Source: an uncultured Gemmatimonadota bacterium
Lineage (GTDB): Bacteria > Gemmatimonadota > Gemmatimonadetes > Gemmatimonadales > GWC2-71-9
Length of the DNA stretch: 14,113 nt
Assembly: GCA_946887295.1 (NCBI GenBank)
Contig: CAMPKP010000085.1
Coordinates: forward strand, 1-14,113
Direction: 5' to 3'
Below are positions 12,620 to 14,113 of this stretch, piece after piece. The notes below the pieces were generated by a model. The model did not search any database, had not been told where the DNA came from, and saw only the letters and a program-made list of their open reading frames with translations. A program made the translations under genes and the position numbers. Numbering within the stretch: position 1 is the stretch's first letter; the number at the start of each line of letters is the position of its first letter.

Positions 12620-14113
12620 ATGACATCCATCCCCGACATCTTCGGGACCATGGCCTACGGCCCGGCGCCCGAGGCGGCGGCGCCGGCGCTGGCATGGCTG
12701 GAGCAGCACGGCCGGCGATTCGGGCTTTACATCGGCGGGTCCTGGACCGATCCCGGGGGCGAGGAGTTCGAGACCCTGAATCCGGCCACCGGCCGGCCGC
12801 TCGCCCGGCTGACCCAGGCCGGTGAGACCGAGGTGGACCGTGCCGTGAGAGCCGCGCGCGCCGCGCAGCCCGGATGGTGGGCGATCGGCGGACATGCCCG
12901 GGCGCGGCACCTGTACGCCCTGGCGCGTCACGTCCAGAAGCAGAGCCGCTTCCTCGCCGTGCTCGAGTCGCTCGACAACGGGAAGCCGATCCGGGAGTCG
13001 CGGGACATCGACGTGCCGCTGGTGGCGCGCCACTTCTACCATCACGCCGGCTGGGCCCAGCTCATGGAGCAGGAGCTGCCGGGCCGGGAGCCGGTCGGCG
13101 TGATCGGCCAGATCATCCCCTGGAATTTCCCGCTGCTCATGCTGGCGTGGAAGATCGCGCCCGCGCTGGCCACGGGGAACACGGTGGTGCTGAAGCCGGC
13201 CGAGTTCACGTCGCTCACCGCCCTCAGGTTCGCCGAGCTGTGCCAGGAGGCGGGATTGCCTCCGGGCGTAGTGAACATCATCACGGGAGACGGGCGGACC
13301 GGGGCGGCGCTGGTGGCCCACCCGGACGTGGACAAGATCGCCTTCACCGGCTCCACCGACGTCGGACGTCTGATCCGCGTCGCGACGGCCGGAACCGGAA
13401 AGAAGCTCTCCCTCGAGCTCGGCGGGAAATCACCGTTCCTGGTCTTTCCCGAGGCGGACCTCGACAGCGTCGTCGAGGGCGTGGTGGACGCGATCTGGTT
13501 CAACCAGGGCCAGGTCTGCTGCGCCGGCTCGCGCATCCTGGTCCAGGAAGGCGTGGCCGACCGGCTCATCGCGAAGCTCAAGGTGAGGATGGAGGCCCTC
13601 CGTCTCGGGGATCCGCTGGACAAGGCCGTGGACATGGGCGCGATCATCGCGCCGGTGCAGCTGGAGCGAATCGCCGGTCTGGTGCGGCGGGGCCAGGAAG
13701 AGGGGGCCAGCATGTGGCAACCCTCCTGGAGCTGCCCGCAGGACGGATGGTTCTTCCCGCCGACGCTCTTCACCGAAGTCGCTCCCGCCGCGACGATCGC
13801 CCAGGTGGAGATCTTCGGCCCCGTGGTGGTGCTCATGACGTTCCGCACTCCGGCCGAGGCGGTGGAGCTCGCCAACAACACGCGCTACGGTCTCGCTGCG
13901 AGCCTCTGGACCGAGAACATCAATCTGGCGCTGGACGTCGCGCCGCAGCTCAAGGCGGGAACCGTCTGGATCAACTGCACCAACATGCTGGATGCGGGCG
14001 CAGGTTTTGGCGGCTATCGCGAAAGCGGGTTCGGTCGCGAGGGCGCGCGCGAAGGCATGTACGAATATCTCGTCTCCGATTGGGAGAAAGCACTCCCCCC
14101 GACCAGGGTTGCG
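12620..14113 (+). CDS. NAD(P)-dependent aldehyde dehydrogenase (3' end outside window)
   Basis: The frame is open for 498 codons to the window edge, so the C-terminus may be missing. It has the full ALDH active site: Asn169 in PWNFP, Lys192 in LKPAEFT, the general base Glu266 in LELGGKSP, the nucleophile Cys300 in FNQGQVCCAG, and Glu397 in EIFGPV. Residue numbers almost match mammalian ALDH2. It begins four bases after deoC, so the natural substrate is probably the acetaldehyde released by that aldolase, oxidised to acetate; this link is inference from position. No clear Shine-Dalgarno precedes the ATG, suggesting coupling to deoC. ALDH proteins of about 490-500 residues would normally end near here, so only a short tail is likely missing unless it is a fused double-length form. 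Confidence 0.9.
   Translation, partial: MTSIPDIFGTMAYGPAPEAAAPALAWLEQHGRRFGLYIGGSWTDPGGEEFETLNPATGRPLARLTQAGETEVDRAVRAARAAQPGWWAIGGHARARHLYALARHVQKQSRFLAVLESLDNGKPIRESRDIDVPLVARHFYHHAGWAQLMEQELPGREPVGVIGQIIPWNFPLLMLAWKIAPALATGNTVVLKPAEFTSLTALRFAELCQEAGLPPGVVNIITGDGRTGAALVAHPDVDKIAFTGSTDVGRLIRVATAGTGKKLSLELGGKSPFLVFPEADLDSVVEGVVDAIWFNQGQVCCAGSRILVQEGVADRLIAKLKVRMEALRLGDPLDKAVDMGAIIAPVQLERIAGLVRRGQEEGASMWQPSWSCPQDGWFFPPTLFTEVAPAATIAQVEIFGPVVVLMTFRTPAEAVELANNTRYGLAASLWTENINLALDVAPQLKAGTVWINCTNMLDAGAGFGGYRESGFGREGAREGMYEYLVSDWEKALPPTRVA

Overview
The window is uniformly GC-rich (estimated by eye at about two thirds or more G+C) and comes from a diderm bacterium: it encodes an outer-membrane OprO/OprP-type porin, periplasmic binding proteins and a periplasmic HtrA protease. 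The DUF6494 protein, an M49-type peptidase of the pentapeptide-motif kind and a deoC-aldehyde dehydrogenase pair would fit a Gemmatimonadota-like genome. That taxonomic guess is inference, because no rRNA or other marker is present. I see no tRNA, rRNA, CRISPR array, insertion sequence or phage gene, and no gene-free stretch longer than 184 bases.

Region 1 (1-5602, minus strand) is a seven-gene oxyanion-uptake operon. In transcription order it encodes an HTH-TOBE regulator, the molybdate ABC transporter ModA-ModB-ModC, and a tungstate ABC transporter TupA-TupB-TupC; tupC runs off the left edge. Five of the six junctions overlap (4, 1, 23, 1 and 1 bases). The only gap, 76 bases between modC and tupA, holds a perfect 10-base inverted repeat with a 4-base spacer, a third copy of its outer half-site, and a plausible promoter. 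A very similar -35/-10 pair lies in front of the regulator gene, so the mod and tup halves may be separately initiated but controlled by the same protein.

Region 2 (5603-6608) is a 52-base divergent intergenic region followed by the porin gene on the plus strand. It contains CCTAAG direct repeats one helical turn apart. A 12-base direct repeat also covers the start codons of both divergent genes. The arrangement suggests that the porin is the outer-membrane part of the molybdate/tungstate system.

Region 3 (6621-9686, minus strand) is a cluster of a small unknown protein, a DUF6494 protein, an M49-like metallopeptidase with a probable lipoprotein signal, and a single-pass membrane protein with a cysteine-rich outer domain. 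The last two genes overlap by one base.

Region 4 (9814-11417, minus strand) is a DegP/HtrA-type serine protease with two PDZ domains, followed by a terminator-like hairpin. Region 5 (11602-14113, plus strand) is divergent from it: a long-form deoxyribose-phosphate aldolase (deoC) and, four bases later, an aldehyde dehydrogenase that leaves the right edge. Together these would cleave deoxyribose 5-phosphate and oxidise the resulting acetaldehyde.
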